Assembly (NCBI GenBank): GCA_003255065.1
Contig: QAOA01002596.1
Location: 986,786 to 1,050,785, forward strand
Source of the DNA: Cercis canadensis
Lineage: Eukaryota > Streptophyta > Magnoliopsida > Fabales > Fabaceae
Length of the DNA: 64,000 nucleotides
Direction: 5' to 3'
In this document: in pieces, positions 37,321-52,300 of the stretch
Layout: each line of letters starts with the position of its first letter
Numbering within the stretch: the first letter of the stretch is position 1
The notes under the pieces: generated by a model
Seen by the model: only the letters and a program-made list of their open reading frames with translations
Database searches by the model: none
What the model was told of the DNA's origin: nothing
Position numbers and translations under genes: made by a program

Positions 37321-40300
37321 CTAACAGTCGAGGTTCCTTTTCCTCCAAATGCCTGTTGGAACACCATAACACACTGGAGAGGCCCCAATCAAGAAAGGAA
37401 GGATGCAAGCTTCACGTGCCTGGCCCATAAATGACCCAATTTTGGGTCTGTGATCACAGTTGTTCTTATGTGAATCAGTTTCACACACTTCTTGTAACTT
37501 CTTTCTGGAAACTTTCTTTCCTTTACCCTTGCAGCCCTTTAAGTTCATTGCCTCCAACTCTTCTGTTATTAAGTTGCACTGTAAACATTCCATTTGAAGA
37601 TTTAATCTTTCTCCCAACCAAGCATCAAGCATTGCCTTCCCAAATCGATCTATATCTTTGTCCGTCACTTCCCATAGATTAGCAACAATGGCTGGAGAAC
37701 CGGCCAGGAGATATGACAGGGGAATACCTTGTGGAGCATAACTCCCATGTAAGATCAACGAACCACTACTGCATCCCATCAGAAGTGTAGCCGCACACTT
37801 CTGTAGTTTCTGAATCTCATGCCTGGGAATGTACTGTGCTCCTGTAAAAGCCACATACAACCACCATCAGAAATGAAAGGGTCACAAGGAATGACATAAA
37901 TATATCACACGTCCTCTTGTTACAATTCTTCAAGCTTACCACTTCCATGCCCAAAATATAAAAACAAGTCATGGTTTATCAAGGCTGCAGCCAATTCTTC
38001 AACAGTGGGTATAGAACCTGCCTTACCCTGCAAATAGCAAAGAAAACATTAGAAAAGAAAGTTATTAAGTTCCAGTATAAGTATGGATTTAACCAATAAA
38101 CAGAACAACAATATCTCTAACATTTCTTCCATCATATTCTTATTCTTATAAAATCCAAACCAGTAATTTACCTCTAGGTTTTGACGTCTAAACCAATTCT
38201 CAAATTCATCTTGAGTGTTATTAAGATCACCGCTTGGATTTAATAAATAAAAAGCATCTAGCGGATCTATCAAAGGAAAGGATGGTGAATCCCTCCTCTC
38301 TTGGTCTGGATCGTTCCTGCTCCTCTCAAGCACTGCAGAGATGCTGCTAACTGAAGGCATGCGATAAACCTCCTGCTTTCTTAGTATGGGCAAATTTTCC
38401 CAAGGAAGCATCTGCCACAGTAGTAGAGCTTGTTATTGAAGTCAGTATCTAATGATAAAAGGATAGAAACATTAGAGGCCATAGGTTTAGCTTGAAAAAA
38501 TATAGGTACATAATTCTAAGCTAAAAAGGCATTTCCTAGCAGCAAAAGCTTATCCCTTTATCTTTTTCTTAAAGGCGAGCTACAAGTTTGACTTGGGCAG
38601 AAGTGTTAAAAGGTCATCAACCGGGAAATCATGAAATTGGACCATCAATAATCTGGTCAAATTAGTTCACAATGCTCTAGCTGAGTGTCTCAGTTATAGA
38701 ACATTCTATAAAATAATTAAATCTGAAAGCACCGATAATCAATACATGCATTTTTACAAAGATGGTTGAATAGAAGTTAGGAAAAAAAATAGCATATTAT
38801 TCTTCATTAACTAAACCATATTACCAAATGATAGATTTCAAAAGCATCCAAAAAAATTTAGCTTAATGCTAAAAACTAATTTCTTAACTACATGATAAGA
38901 AAGCTAGAAACAGCTCACCTACCTGCACCTCATAATCCAACACAAGAATTACTGGCTCTCTAACTACAGAGGTTTCCACTTCGAGCATATTTAGTGCTTC
39001 ATTTAATAGTTGAAGAGAGAACTCAGATGGCATTCCAAATCCATTGGCTGCATTAGAAGATATGCAACACCTTACTTCATCACAATAACCTACTTTGGCA
39101 ATATAGCAGCCTTTCTTTAAGCATAACTGCGAAAGCCATGTTTCTCCTTCATAAGCATACTTGGAGCCTCCAAGGATAACTTTAAGAAGACCTTCATTCA
39201 CATCCAGTTTGCATTTAGATCTTAGATCACGCACAAGCTTCTTATGCACTGCATCCAAATTCTTGCAGTTCAACCATTCTCCAAGAAGCAACCAATTCCA
39301 TGAACCAAACCATGAATCCTCAAGGTTCCTGGTAAGATAAGGTATGACAATTGTGCAGGGAAATTATCAGACTTTTATGCATGTCATTGTGCATAGTATT
39401 AGTACTATTTTATATTTTTAGAATTCATTGATGAAGAATAAATGAGTAAAGTTGTTCTATCTTCAGTAAAAGCTGTTTAAATATGGAGGAAGGGTGAGAA
39501 AAAGAAGATCCTATGCTTAAATCACAGTTCGTCGTGGAAATCATCAGGCAAAATCATAGAGAAGAAATGCACCTTAGCAATTTACCAAGACACTGATCAA
39601 GCTTCTTCCTCTGCTTCCACCATAGATTCCTACTCTCACGTGTATCTTCCAAAGGAAATACTGAAGATGATAAGTAATTCTTTTCCAAGATCATTCTAAA
39701 CGCTGGAGCTACATCATCAACCACTGTAAAACCCCAAGGACAGTCCCAGTGTTTACTCAAGTTCTCATACTCAGGAAGTGAGTCCAAGCCAAAATTTGCG
39801 TCATCATCATCTGAAGCTGGTGATGAAAATTTTCAAATTTTAGCTTACTAAAACTTCATTTCCATTCTGCTTGTATGAGAAGTACATATGTGAATTGGAA
39901 GTCTATATGAGCAAGATACCTTGCAAAATTGAATCTACTGGCAGTAATGTCACAATAGGTTCACTTTTGGAACTCAGCCGCGAAACTACCATCCACGCAT
40001 TAACACATGCAGGATAAAGCAACAAATCTTGTAATAAACTAGCACAATCACGACCAAGCAAATTTATATTGACTACTGTTGTAGATGGAAGACCAATAGA
40101 AAACTTCTTCACATATTCTACAAGATCTTGAGTAGTTCCAGGTGCAAGCCTGCAAGAAGCAACAGAAAAAGATAGAGAGCGAATTGATTCAGATGGTTTG
40201 TCAATTGACTCTGCTTCATTATGAAATTACAACAGCTGTTACCTGAGCAAGTCACATGTGCCTTCTCTGATGCAAGAAGATCCAGTAACATATGGACCCT

Positions 40301-43300
40301 GACATTTAACATATGACATCAACACTTAATGGACTGTACTTGCCACATAACAGAAAAAAAATCTTCGGCATACTAATCAATAAGTAAATTAAAATAAGGA
40401 TGGTAATAAGCAAAGAAAATACTAATAATATTTTAAAAACATTTAACTATTGCAATCCATAGGGCAAGGCAGTATACTCTTCTCCCCACAGAGTATGCTT
40501 TGAACAAATGGGGATCGAATCAGTGACCACTATTGCCTTTAGACATCAGCACAGATGCAAACAAGAAAGTAAAGCAATTATCTGAGTTCAGATAAATGTT
40601 GAACTCAATTACTGAAGTCATTTACATTGCATTAGACTGGTATCCCTGAACTCCAGATTTCAGATATGATTCATAAAAATCATGTGGCAGTAATTAGTTA
40701 TGAATTTGAAATGTTTTGAAAACCGATCTAGTTGCTAAACTAAAAAAGAGATGTGTGATAAGTCAAAAGGTGCAACCAGGATTTATATTCGATTGAACCA
40801 TAGTACAAATATTATATGAGATAACATTCTCAACTGTTATTCTCAACCAAAAAAAAAAAAAAAAAAAANAAAAAAAAAAAAAAAAGCATTATTAATACTA
40901 ATACTTTTAAAGATTTTATTTTGAACTTTAATTAGTATTAGTAAAATATTTTTATTGATTAAGTAATTAAAATGTATTTAGTCAGCAAAAAGGGTGCTTT
41001 TGTTCATGAAATACAACAAATTACATAACTATTATTATTGATATATCTATACTAATATACGTGGCAAAACCCCGATATGGTGTCTTGGTTTAACCTTAAT
41101 ATAATGAATAGAAAAATGAAATACCCACTATAATTATCCTGTTTTTAAGTAACCTCCTCAAATTAAATTTCTCAAAATTTTCCTATTCTCTCTCTTCCCT
41201 CAAGTATCTCACACACTCTTAATTTTATCAACACTAAATTTTCTAATCAGTTCCCTAAATTAAAAAAAAAAAAACTTCTAAATGTTATAATTTTTTTTAA
41301 AAAAAAAAGTGCATGTCAAGACATCACTTTTGTTGTAATTGAAATACCAATTTTTTTTTAAAAAAAAAATAGTTTTTTATGTTTATAAATTTATTTATTA
41401 AAATAAAGAATTAAAAATATATGTAACAATCTTTTTATCTTTAAAATATATTTTTAGAAATCCAAATAATGTACATTATTATTTTTTTATCAGAAACATT
41501 TTGAAATAGTTCCTTTATTTATTTATTTATCATTTATAGAATTATTTTACACAAACAAATAAGACATATATATATGGTTAATTATTTTATACCACAAGTG
41601 ATATCTATACCACATGTAAAATTGACAATTGGAATCATTTGTGTCGTTGATCTTACTTAACGAATACAAATTTACTAAAATAGCTGACACATCATCTTAA
41701 TAATTAATTTTACCTGTGGTATCGATATCACTTGTAGTATTAAATAATTGACTGATAATACTGCAATTAATGCAACTACAAATCAGATCTTGAGTAGAAA
41801 TCCATCCTTTCTGTCACCAAGGGAAAATAAAAAGCTACTACTTAAATTGAGAACTTCGTTGGGCAGCTCTTTAATAAACGATCGATACTTTTGAGTTTAA
41901 GCAAAGATAACTATATTCCATATATCGATAAGCATCCATGCATACCTCAGCATCAACAAGGTGTTGGGCTTTGCATCTCCCGCTTACGCGTGAACGAAAC
42001 TGGTAAGCAAGATGAGTTCCAATGGAAGCTTGATGGAAATATGACGCCCAATAATTTTCACCCAAAGGTTTGCTAAAGGACGACAAAGAAAACTGCTCAC
42101 TTGACGCAGAAACTATAAACATCACAGCGAGCAATGTAGATACCTGTTATAGTGTTATTAGCACCTAAAGGTCATAATCTGCTCAAATGACTCTAAAGAA
42201 GAGAAACAAAGGAAGAGATCAGCAAAGCCACACAAGCAAATAAATGCATTTGCACAACACAGAAACACTAAAAATGTCAATCACTTGAATATATCACAAT
42301 CTAGATCTGTTTCCAACCTGCGTAGCCCTAACATGATCATCACTAGCTGAATGCAGCTCAACTTCCTCATTAACACCCTAAGTTCACATTGCAATTTTCA
42401 ACATTATCAGTGAGACTTGCCGCTTGCGTGCAATGTCATACAGAGGTTACATAGCTTTAAAAAATTAAGCAATGCTTGTCACCCATATATGGCAGTGCAC
42501 TGGAGCTGTTGTTCTTTAGGCTGATAGCAAATAGCTAGAAATGCAATGTCATTTTGAAAGAATGCTCTCGTCTGAAGTTATCCATAGCACTAATGAAGTA
42601 AAAATATAAAAACACGATATTTGATCAAGATATATCTAGAAACACCTAGTTCTCAAGAAAGTTGGGTCAATTCTAGGGAAATAAAATACACCAGATCTCC
42701 TCAGCAGCCTCACTAATTACATAAACAAGTAACCATGGCACAACATGAATCTGATGCAGGTTAATAGAATGTTTTCACTTAATCTGAGATATTGAGTTTC
42801 ATTCTTCCTTCTTTCCACATGGGAAGTTTAATTGCTAAAGCGTACAGATGTCCTGAAATCAAAAATTTATTATTCATATTTATTTCTTGTAATTCTCTTT
42901 ATTCTGCAACCTGGGGTATTGTATACAACATATATGCAGTTCCCCATTGGCTGACTTAATTTCACATATTAACATGAAAGAGGGATAGATGATAGAGATT
43001 AATGTCAAGGGAATAGCGATTTGATCTACCACAAGATCTGAATGGTATAACAAGGATGAGTTATAGAAGTCCAAAAATATATGTTCCTCAGAGTCAACTT
43101 TGCTCCATACTTAAAAGACTGTCAGGACAAGTAATCTGCATTATTAGAAATTGCCATCAAGACACAACTAGGCTTCCGTAATTATGAGACCATACCTAAG
43201 ACAAATCATATTAGGTGAAATTGTCACAGAATAATAAAAACAGGAAGTAGAAGCTTGACCTTTTGAAACAGTAGAGGAAACTCGCCAGAGAGAACAAAGG

Positions 43301-46300
43301 CTAGCATCAGCCAAGATGCTAGGTCTCCAAACTTGATGCAAGGTAGATTACAAAATATATTCCTAGTAAAGAAAAAGACACGGAAAGTAAATGCAGTTAT
43401 ACTAATTTATATTTATAAAGCAGCAAATATAACTTCTTTTTTATAAAAGCAAGCATAACTATGTCTTTTTTCCTGCTCTTTTTTTTTTTTTTTTTTGTCA
43501 TAAAACATAACCATGTCGAAGTTTGAAAATCTAGCCACCAGGAAAACACCATGCTGGAGTACAAGAAAGCAAACAACAATATGTTTAACCAAGACTTCCA
43601 GAAGAGCACTTGTGCCATGTCCATCAATAAGTTAACGATAAAGCACATTTTAGATACCAATGTCTATCATAAAACTACAGAAAGTTGAATCTGTTTTCTC
43701 ATGAAAAAGGATAGTTGGAACTCACATAAGCAGACTATGTATGAAACATACAAGTAATATCTATTACAAATACCTGTTATCCTTGAAATGATAGCTCTTC
43801 AAAGAGAACCAACATATTTCATGAAGTATTTCTGCACGTTCGATAGTAAATAAATCTCCTGGAATCTCCTTTGCAACCATGTGACGGAAGTAATCAAGAG
43901 GAACAGAAGAAAATGAGTGTGAGAATGGGTTTCTGCTGACCAGAACTGATATGCTTCTTAGAAGAACTTTACGTATTTCATCCATTTGACCAGGATATGC
44001 AAAGCACTTCACTGTGAATCAAAAGTTATATTAGAGAAAGATGGAAGCGAACACCTCTACATAATAAATGAATACATGACTTAGATCTCAGAGCCAAAAA
44101 TAAGAGACAACGAAAGAAAGAGTGAAAAACACAAGTGTCGTACATAACTATACAGCATAAAGACAAGTCACAAGTCAACTTGCGGGTGCTTTCCTGTTCC
44201 TGGAAGTATACATAGACATAAATATTCCCAATTTTAATGGCATGTATATTTAATCAGTCTATATATTCTAGTGAAGTCATGGTTTGCACTAGGAAAACAC
44301 TCCCGTCTTCTTTCCTTGTCTTAAATTGATATCTAAACTCAATTTCACCTCCTAGCGGTGAAGCTTAAAGCCCCATAACATAAAGTCAAGAATAGGCTTG
44401 ACCATTGGCAATTCACAGGAAAAACACAGGAACAAGGCATCAAATGAACAGCAATAGTACTGATTCCGTATTTCTCTTGCAACAAAAAGGCAGCAGTTGG
44501 AATTTACAAACCAAGCTCCCATTCTAATTACTCCCAACTTCTAAGATTTACTTATGCATAGATGAACCTTCCACCAAGAAACTTTGCTTTTGAAATGCTC
44601 TCATCCAGTGATAGAATGAAAATGAATTCTCCAGCTGACTGATGTATAAGAATACATAGACCTAATGTAGACGCTGTGAGAGGCTAGTCTCAATACACTT
44701 TTCACAAATCTTTCCTCTACATAATATACAATGTCGAGAAAGAAATTGTGAGGCTCTAATTATAACAGTCTCTAGAGTTAGGCCTGGCGAAGCCCATTTT
44801 GATCCATTTTAAAGAAAACCTGGGTTTAAAAAATACCAGCCTAAATAAATACACGTTAAATTAGCCTATGCTCATTTAAATTTAGGTTAGGCTAGCCTAT
44901 TTAACTTTTTTATTATAAAAAAAAGGCCAAATTTAACATCCTATTTTTTATTTGTCACCAATAATTTCTTAATTCCCAATTTAGTTAATTACTTATACAT
45001 TTTTGTTTTAATTTTACACTTTTATACATATATTTTTATGCATCTCGTCTTTTTGTTTTAATTTTCTTTATCACTTTATGCATCTTTAGTTTTTCAATTA
45101 AGTTTATTAACAATTTAATTCAAATAATTAAAATCACTAAGAAAAAAAACCTAATTTTAATATAATTTTAAATAATAATAATAAAAAAAATTAAAAATAA
45201 GACCTACGAGTTAACCCGTTTAGTCCCTAGCCCAAGCTCGCATAGAGCCCGGCTGGGCTGTAGCTGACCCGTTTAAAAATTGGGTCAAGCCGGGCTCCTT
45301 TTGACACCTCTAGCGGTCTCTTCATCGTTGCTCGCATTCACACACAAGGGCATAGTGAGAAACAGAAAATATGAAAATGGCACTCATACCTACTCGTGTG
45401 AGTAGCTTTATTGAAAGCTGCCTCCGGACAAACTCCCATTTTAGACGAATAAAATCATTCAGTAACCCAGATTTCATGGCTTCATAAGGAAGAGAGTGCC
45501 AAGATCCCATTTTGTTGCAGTTGCATGTTATTTCACACATTGAGGCAGCAGAGCAACCTGTTTTCTTTAAATGTAACTCCTTCTGGCTAAGCATATCTGA
45601 GCAATCAGAAATATTATTCCCCTCCGAACTTTTTGAATGACCAACTTCTGACATGCTGGAACTGTTAACATGTTGGTTCTGTGAAGATCGATATCTGGAA
45701 CGAGTCAACCTTGAATTACCCTCAAATAATAAGCTTTGGTCCTTTGGTAAAGCCTTCCCTGCATTCCTAGTTTTCCTATTTTGTTTTACTCCAATCTTGA
45801 TTTCAGGCCCTTCTCTAATGGATGTTATTTCATCTGCTTCATTTACTGTAAAGCAGGCAGCAGTCTTACCAGCACCACATTTAACATCTGTTAAACTCTC
45901 ATCGTTGGCATCTTCCGGACAGCTAAGAGGGTTTTTCCACTCACAGAGATTTAATTTTTCGAGAGCTGATGTGTACCAATTTTCAGCAGTCATTCCAGAA
46001 TTACCTGCCCCAGTGTCCAATTTACTTTGATACAAATCTCCAAGATACTGATAGGTAATTACTTCAAGTATCAATTTGCACTTTAAGCAACAAAATGATG
46101 TGCTGCTGTCCATCAGAACCTGCTTGGCATTTTGAAGTTCCTTTTCTGCTAAATCCCAAAGCCTTTTCTTACCATACAGTTTACCTGGCAAAACATACAA
46201 GAAAATGCAAAATCATTTTCAGACGCAGAGGACAAAGATCTATCAATCCAACAAAAAATGCAGACACAAATTACTTTCATACCTAAGATAGAAGAGAAAG

Positions 46301-49300
46301 CAACCATAAATATTGGTAACTTCATTGAATAGGATATGCTTTTACCCAACTGTAGCGTAGCTTCAGCCTCTGCTCCATTCCCGATTATTTCATGCATAAC
46401 CCCAACCTGCATGCAGTACATGAGACCGCATTTAGCATAGTGGCCTCTACCTATGCATTTCAATTCCTTAATTGAGAAGGATAGAGAGATATAAAAGATA
46501 AGTCAAACCTGAAGAGTGCTCTCGAGATAACATTGCATAATTTTCCATGGACTCAGATAACAGCCATTCAAGTCCCATGAATTAGAATCAAACAGTAAAA
46601 CTTCCCTAACAACTGATATTTTCACTCCAAGATTCTCAACGCTGTACTCTTTAGCTTGCTGCCGAACAGTACAAGCAAATTTCTCTTGGAAGAGTTTGGT
46701 ACATAATCCGTGAGCTTCTTTCGCAAATTGAAGTGCCTGAAGGTTGAAGAAAACCTCATAAGAAAGAGATATTATAAAGAGGTAAATAATGTAAACCAAA
46801 GGGATATAGATGAAAATAATCACACAGCCTCAAAAGGCTAAACAAAACCCTGCTAATTTATAATGTAACTTAAATTTTAATTAGATGACTTACTAGCTAT
46901 TTGATCCTTAATTACTAACTTAACTATAAAAGGCTATGATTAATTTTCAATGCAGTTAATAGAACCCAGCAAGTAAGGTGCGAAAAAAGTGTTTCACTTT
47001 TAAGATAATAGAATTCCCTCCATGAACGACAAGTCATTTTGAAAGAAGCTAAAACACTTGCCTGCAGACAATACACAAATCCCCTGATTAAGCTAGTTTT
47101 AAGTTTAAAAATGTTAAAACTGTCTTTTAAGAGGATCATAAAAAAGCACTTATAAGTCATCCAAAGAAAAAAGATCATACAGGCTGCACCACATAAGACA
47201 AGGAATCAGATTCCAAAACTGCACTGATCTTGGGTTCAATAGTTATAGGATAGATGACCAGTAATATAAGAACTTAAATAAAATCTGATGCTTCTTACCT
47301 CTGTTAATCGACCATTTGAAATGAGTCTTGGGCACAAATCGTAGTAGAGATACCCAGCAAGAAAAGCCGAATGAGTCGGCACAGGAACCTAGAGTTAACC
47401 AATAACAGAGTGAGGGTTTCAGATGAAAAGAGGAATTTGAAATATGCTGGCTACTCAAGAGGACCTTACATTTGAAATTAGTTCAAGTGCAGCTTTTTGA
47501 ACTTCTTCAACTGTGATGTCTGTTTGAAAAGACCTCTCAAAATTGCAAAAACTAGAAGAGCCAGCAAACAAAAATGAGAAATTCTGTTGAAACCCTATCA
47601 GTAATGGTTGGGAACCCTGAAGATAACGGATCCAGCAATCGATATTGGAAAGTTCACCAAATTGATCTAGTAACTTCATGATGAATGTCTCATCTACAGG
47701 CAAAACACAGAGGGCATGACTTATTCTTCTACATTCCCACAGCAAGGCCAACCACCTCTCAATTGAGACATTCTTCAATTTAAACATTCTAATCAACAGC
47801 TGATATACATCATTGTAAAGTTCCATGGAACCCCCCTAAAGATATGCCATAAAAATAAAAAGAACAATAGTTAATATAAATCTTATGCAGCAACTACAGA
47901 AACCAAAAAATAAATAAACAAAGAACAACAAACCTTCAATTGCAATAAATCAATAATGTTATAGAGTAGTATTATTATATTGTCAGAGAGCACAGAGCAT
48001 TCCCCCTCTTCATAGCTATCAGGTACAGGAAAGCTCAACCATAGATTTAAGGCTGCCTTGACATCTTGAAAGATTTCCTGCTTAATTTACAAAGGTAAAG
48101 TTTCACGATGAGGAAATCATTGATTTCAACATCATGAATAATGTGTATATCACTAGTTATCCCCTTCCCTCCCCCAAAAATAGATTAAAAAAACAGAAAC
48201 CATAAAGATTTTAATTTATTAGTGGGGATTATCAGTTTATATTTAATACCATTGAGTTTGGTTCAGCCTCCTGGGTACTTAGTGCACGCAGACAATATGC
48301 CAAAGCCAACTGATGATAAAGCTGATAGGTACTGGTACACATCTCACCAGAAATCCTCTTCTGTTACAGGAATTACTTCATATCAATTGCATGTATTCCC
48401 TAAAAAAAAGGGCTTCACAGATTGGTATTTAAGGAATAGATAAAGAACAAACAGCTTACTATCATAGTTATTGCTTCTGAGAAACAGTGTATACAGTCCT
48501 TGAGACCTTCCATGCCAGAGATTCTTAATGCCTTTCCTTTTCTCACTAGAGTTTGTGCTCTTTGCAAATAACTATCTGGAGTGACATATACGTCTTGCAG
48601 GAGGACACCTGTGATTTTCATTTGCATTCTCTGACAAAATTCTGGGTATCTAAAACTCATTTCCTCATAAGTAGTAAGTTCCTAAACAAGCATAAAAAAG
48701 AAAGACAAGATACTCATATCACAAAAAGGATCAACACACATTTAAATGCACAGCAGCAAAATTTTAAAAATTTCTATGCTAAAAGAGAGAGGCTAAACCT
48801 GCTCCAAGATTATGCCAATGTTCCTCTTTGACAATTCTATAGATGACATAAGACAGTATAATGTCAGAGAATCATCTTTCCCATCTACATGCTTAGTACG
48901 TCTACATTCCATCTAGATAAAATATAACAATCAGTAGGAAGAACTAAGTAAACCTAAAGGAGAAACACTGAACAGTCAAAGCTAATTTTTTAAGATGTTA
49001 CCTTCACCCACTGTTTCACTACTGGCATAGGAGTTGGCAGCTTCTCAAACAGATCGTTTGCAGTGGACCAGTATTTAAGGATCTCTAGGATTTTTTTTCT
49101 CACCTTATGCTTGTCAACTTGATCGAGAATATCCAAAAGGAGAGCACTTCTTGAGCATACCTCGGTTGCAAACTCTATATATGCACCTTCCGACAGATGA
49201 TCGTAGCAACAATTAATACAGAGCCATGATGCTTTGCAACATAAACTTAGCACCTTTGCAGCCTGCAATGATATTTAGCATAACAAACAAAAGGAAACAC

Positions 49301-52300
49301 TTTAAGCAAAACATACAACATTCTGATAGTTTTCCTTGCATTTCTGTAGTTTAACTAATGGCAAGAAAATACCAGTCCCATTTGACAGGAGATACTTTTA
49401 CTCATTTTATATGTATGTTTACTTTCAGATACAACTCTTATATCCATTACTGATTTCTGATTTTGTAGGAGTCATAAAGCATGCTTGGGTCTTAGCAAGT
49501 AGTTCTTTGACATGGTACCAGAGCTAGGCTGATCAAGTGGTTTAGAATTCGATCCTCACTGCCCTACCTTATAATTGAAGTTTTAGCTTAAAGAAACATA
49601 GAATTTCAGTACAAGGTGGTTTTTTCACCATGTTTGCCCAGTAGGCTTACTTTTGAGTGGGCATGTCATTCTTGAGCACTTCATTTAGAAGCTCGAGCTT
49701 TTGGTTGAGTGGTTCTTTGACAATATGTATCAAAATAAAAGATATAGAACAGTTCTATCCATATTTGATAGCATACTTTAGCTATAGACAGAGTATATTC
49801 CTCTTACCGCCAGCTGATGGCTGACCTTTAAGCGGAAAAAGTCTAGCACTGAAACAAAGAAAAATATTGATTGACCAAAAAGCACCTTGCCGCATACCAA
49901 CTCTTATATCTAATGAGCTGCCTCAGGAAATACCGTGCAAACTTGAATGTAAACAACCAACAGAATTAAGAAGCAAATATATGAAACTTCCATAAGATGT
50001 TATCTTTTTTATAGAAGACTTCCATTGAAAATGGGAATGGAATACCTCTCTTTCTTGCTTGTCTCTGTACAAAAGTACAGAAATATGGTGAAGATGTGCA
50101 CTTATGTATTTTAGTCCTGCTGTTGGAATCCTATCACTGGCAATGATGTACTTAAGCAATTGCTTACTCTTCTGAAATGAGAAAGAACAACCTAGTTAGC
50201 TTGTTAAAATACAAGATATCATCACATCCTAAAATAATTCAAAAAATTCAGAAATGCATCATCAAATAAAAAAATAGAAATGATGACAACTGAGACCATT
50301 ACATGGTAAAAACAAGAACCTGGAAGTTAAGGTTGGTTTTGATGGAGAGCACGAAGGCTGCCACAGATATGTTGAACAATGTTCTCAAGTTTTCATCAAA
50401 TTCAGATCCATTCTTCCCAGATGTAAAGCTGTGGTTAGGAAGAAGTGAATTTTACAGATTTATCAAAGACAATCTAGACAAAATGAGATAAAATAAATCT
50501 CAGATACTGAAGATTAGTGTCTTCAAACATGTCAAACTATATATTGCCAAAAGTAAGCTCTTGAGTATTTAGTTTCTTGACCTCCCAAATCTCCTTTCCA
50601 ATAGATCATAAGGAAATTCTTAAGTGATGAGAAGTGATAAGAGGAACAAAAACTCTTCTTTGTTAAAGTAAACGGGTTGTCATAGAACAAATAGAAATAA
50701 TGAGATTGACGCCAAGAAGGGGGAGGCAACCAAGAGATAATATTTTGCTGCTTATAGGGAGATATGCCTGTAGACCCTCAAAACTTTGACTGTTGAATTA
50801 ATTTTCAAAGCCCAAAAGTCAAATATAGAATGAACCTCAAAGTTAGGAAAGAAATAAACTATCTTTTACTGGATTTACCTTGGACAAGAAAGAATAAGAT
50901 GACAAAGGTGATGGAACACATCCTGAATAGCGGACAGCTTCGTCATAGCGATAGCATTATCCCTTTCAGTAAGTAACTGTTTCTTTTCTGAATTAACTGA
51001 TGCAGCAAGCGGTTGGCATACAAATTTCAATGCATCTACGTAATGTGGCAGGTAAGTCAAAGAGGTTTCACTATCACAACCCAACTGTGCCCATAATTGA
51101 CCAGCAAAATCTTTTGATCTGATGCTAGATGTCATACAATTCATGCCACTGCCTATAGTCAACTCATTACTCAATGGGCCAAGCAAAGCTGATAAATTCT
51201 GTAGTATATTCTCATTGTCAAGTAAAGTTCCAACCATAGATTCGAAGTTTGCACTTCTGGAGGTTACATGATCTCTGGCTCTTAAACTCAAATTACAATT
51301 GGTAAGGAGCAATCCAGTGGCATAAAGTCTCAGAATCAAATTAATCGGCAACCGAACCTGCCACACAAGTTCAATCAAAATGAAGTACAAAAAATGACAT
51401 TAGCTGCACCAATGAGAAATGCATGTAAGCAAACCCTGAAAACAAAATACCTGTTGGAAATGTTCTGCTACGTTGTTCAGATATGGGGCAAATGCACTGC
51501 AAAAAGTTGCATTTGAAGTCTGACATTTGTCGGCACAATAAGACACAAGTTCAACGAACTCCCTTCCAATGTTTCTCTCTCCAACCTGAGAAGGATAAAT
51601 AATATTGAAGAATGTGATCAGTAATCATTATCAAATCATAAATTCTTAATTATTTACATAGAATTTTGTATAAAGCATTTGTTTACATAGAATATGAACT
51701 TGTTAACCAGTAATTAAACAGCATGGCCTTACCCAAAACTCATATGATGTTTGAAGCAAGTAAGCTCGTTTTACATTTTAAATAAGTCTAATCTATAAAG
51801 GATACAGTTTGTAATGCCCCATGTAGCCTCACTAGCTAAGAGGAGTGGAGCAATAGGCTAAAACACATGATCTGTAGTTGATTACTTGGGGTTATGCTCC
51901 TACAACTCTACCACATTCTATCAATAAGAAACATGAGGTATTGGAACTTAAGTATAAATGACTTGATGCCAGATGATATCATAATCTGGAATTCTTGAAT
52001 TGGCAGCATAGACTTTCTCGCACATTACCTTGCATTTACGGGCAACACAATCCAGTATATCAATGATATACAAGGAATACTGCTGATGCGTGAACAGTGA
52101 AGAACATATCCTGTAGGCAACCTGTATATAGAATTTGATCAGGAAAGCAAGTGATGGATTTAGTGATGCATAAATCCAAAAGTTGAAAATGGATTACCTT
52201 GTAGAACTGATCTTTCATTGAAGATTTCACATACTCAGTCAATGTCGTGCAGCAGAAGGTAATTAACAAATCTCTATCAAAAAAAGTTGGCTTCCCCACT

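Noticed and set aside
46966-47061. Possible separase exon coding [20 protein letters not shown]
   Set aside because: It has a good acceptor but only a weak gttcta donor. Joining the flanking exons without it gives a clean in-phase [15 protein letters not shown] that reads as continuous scaffold sequence, so I treat it as intronic.
49808-49848. Possible 41-bp separase exon coding [13 protein letters not shown]
   Set aside because: Its phase does not fit the preceding exon (50171-50046). That exon joins directly and in phase to 49262-49002 ([17 protein letters not shown]).
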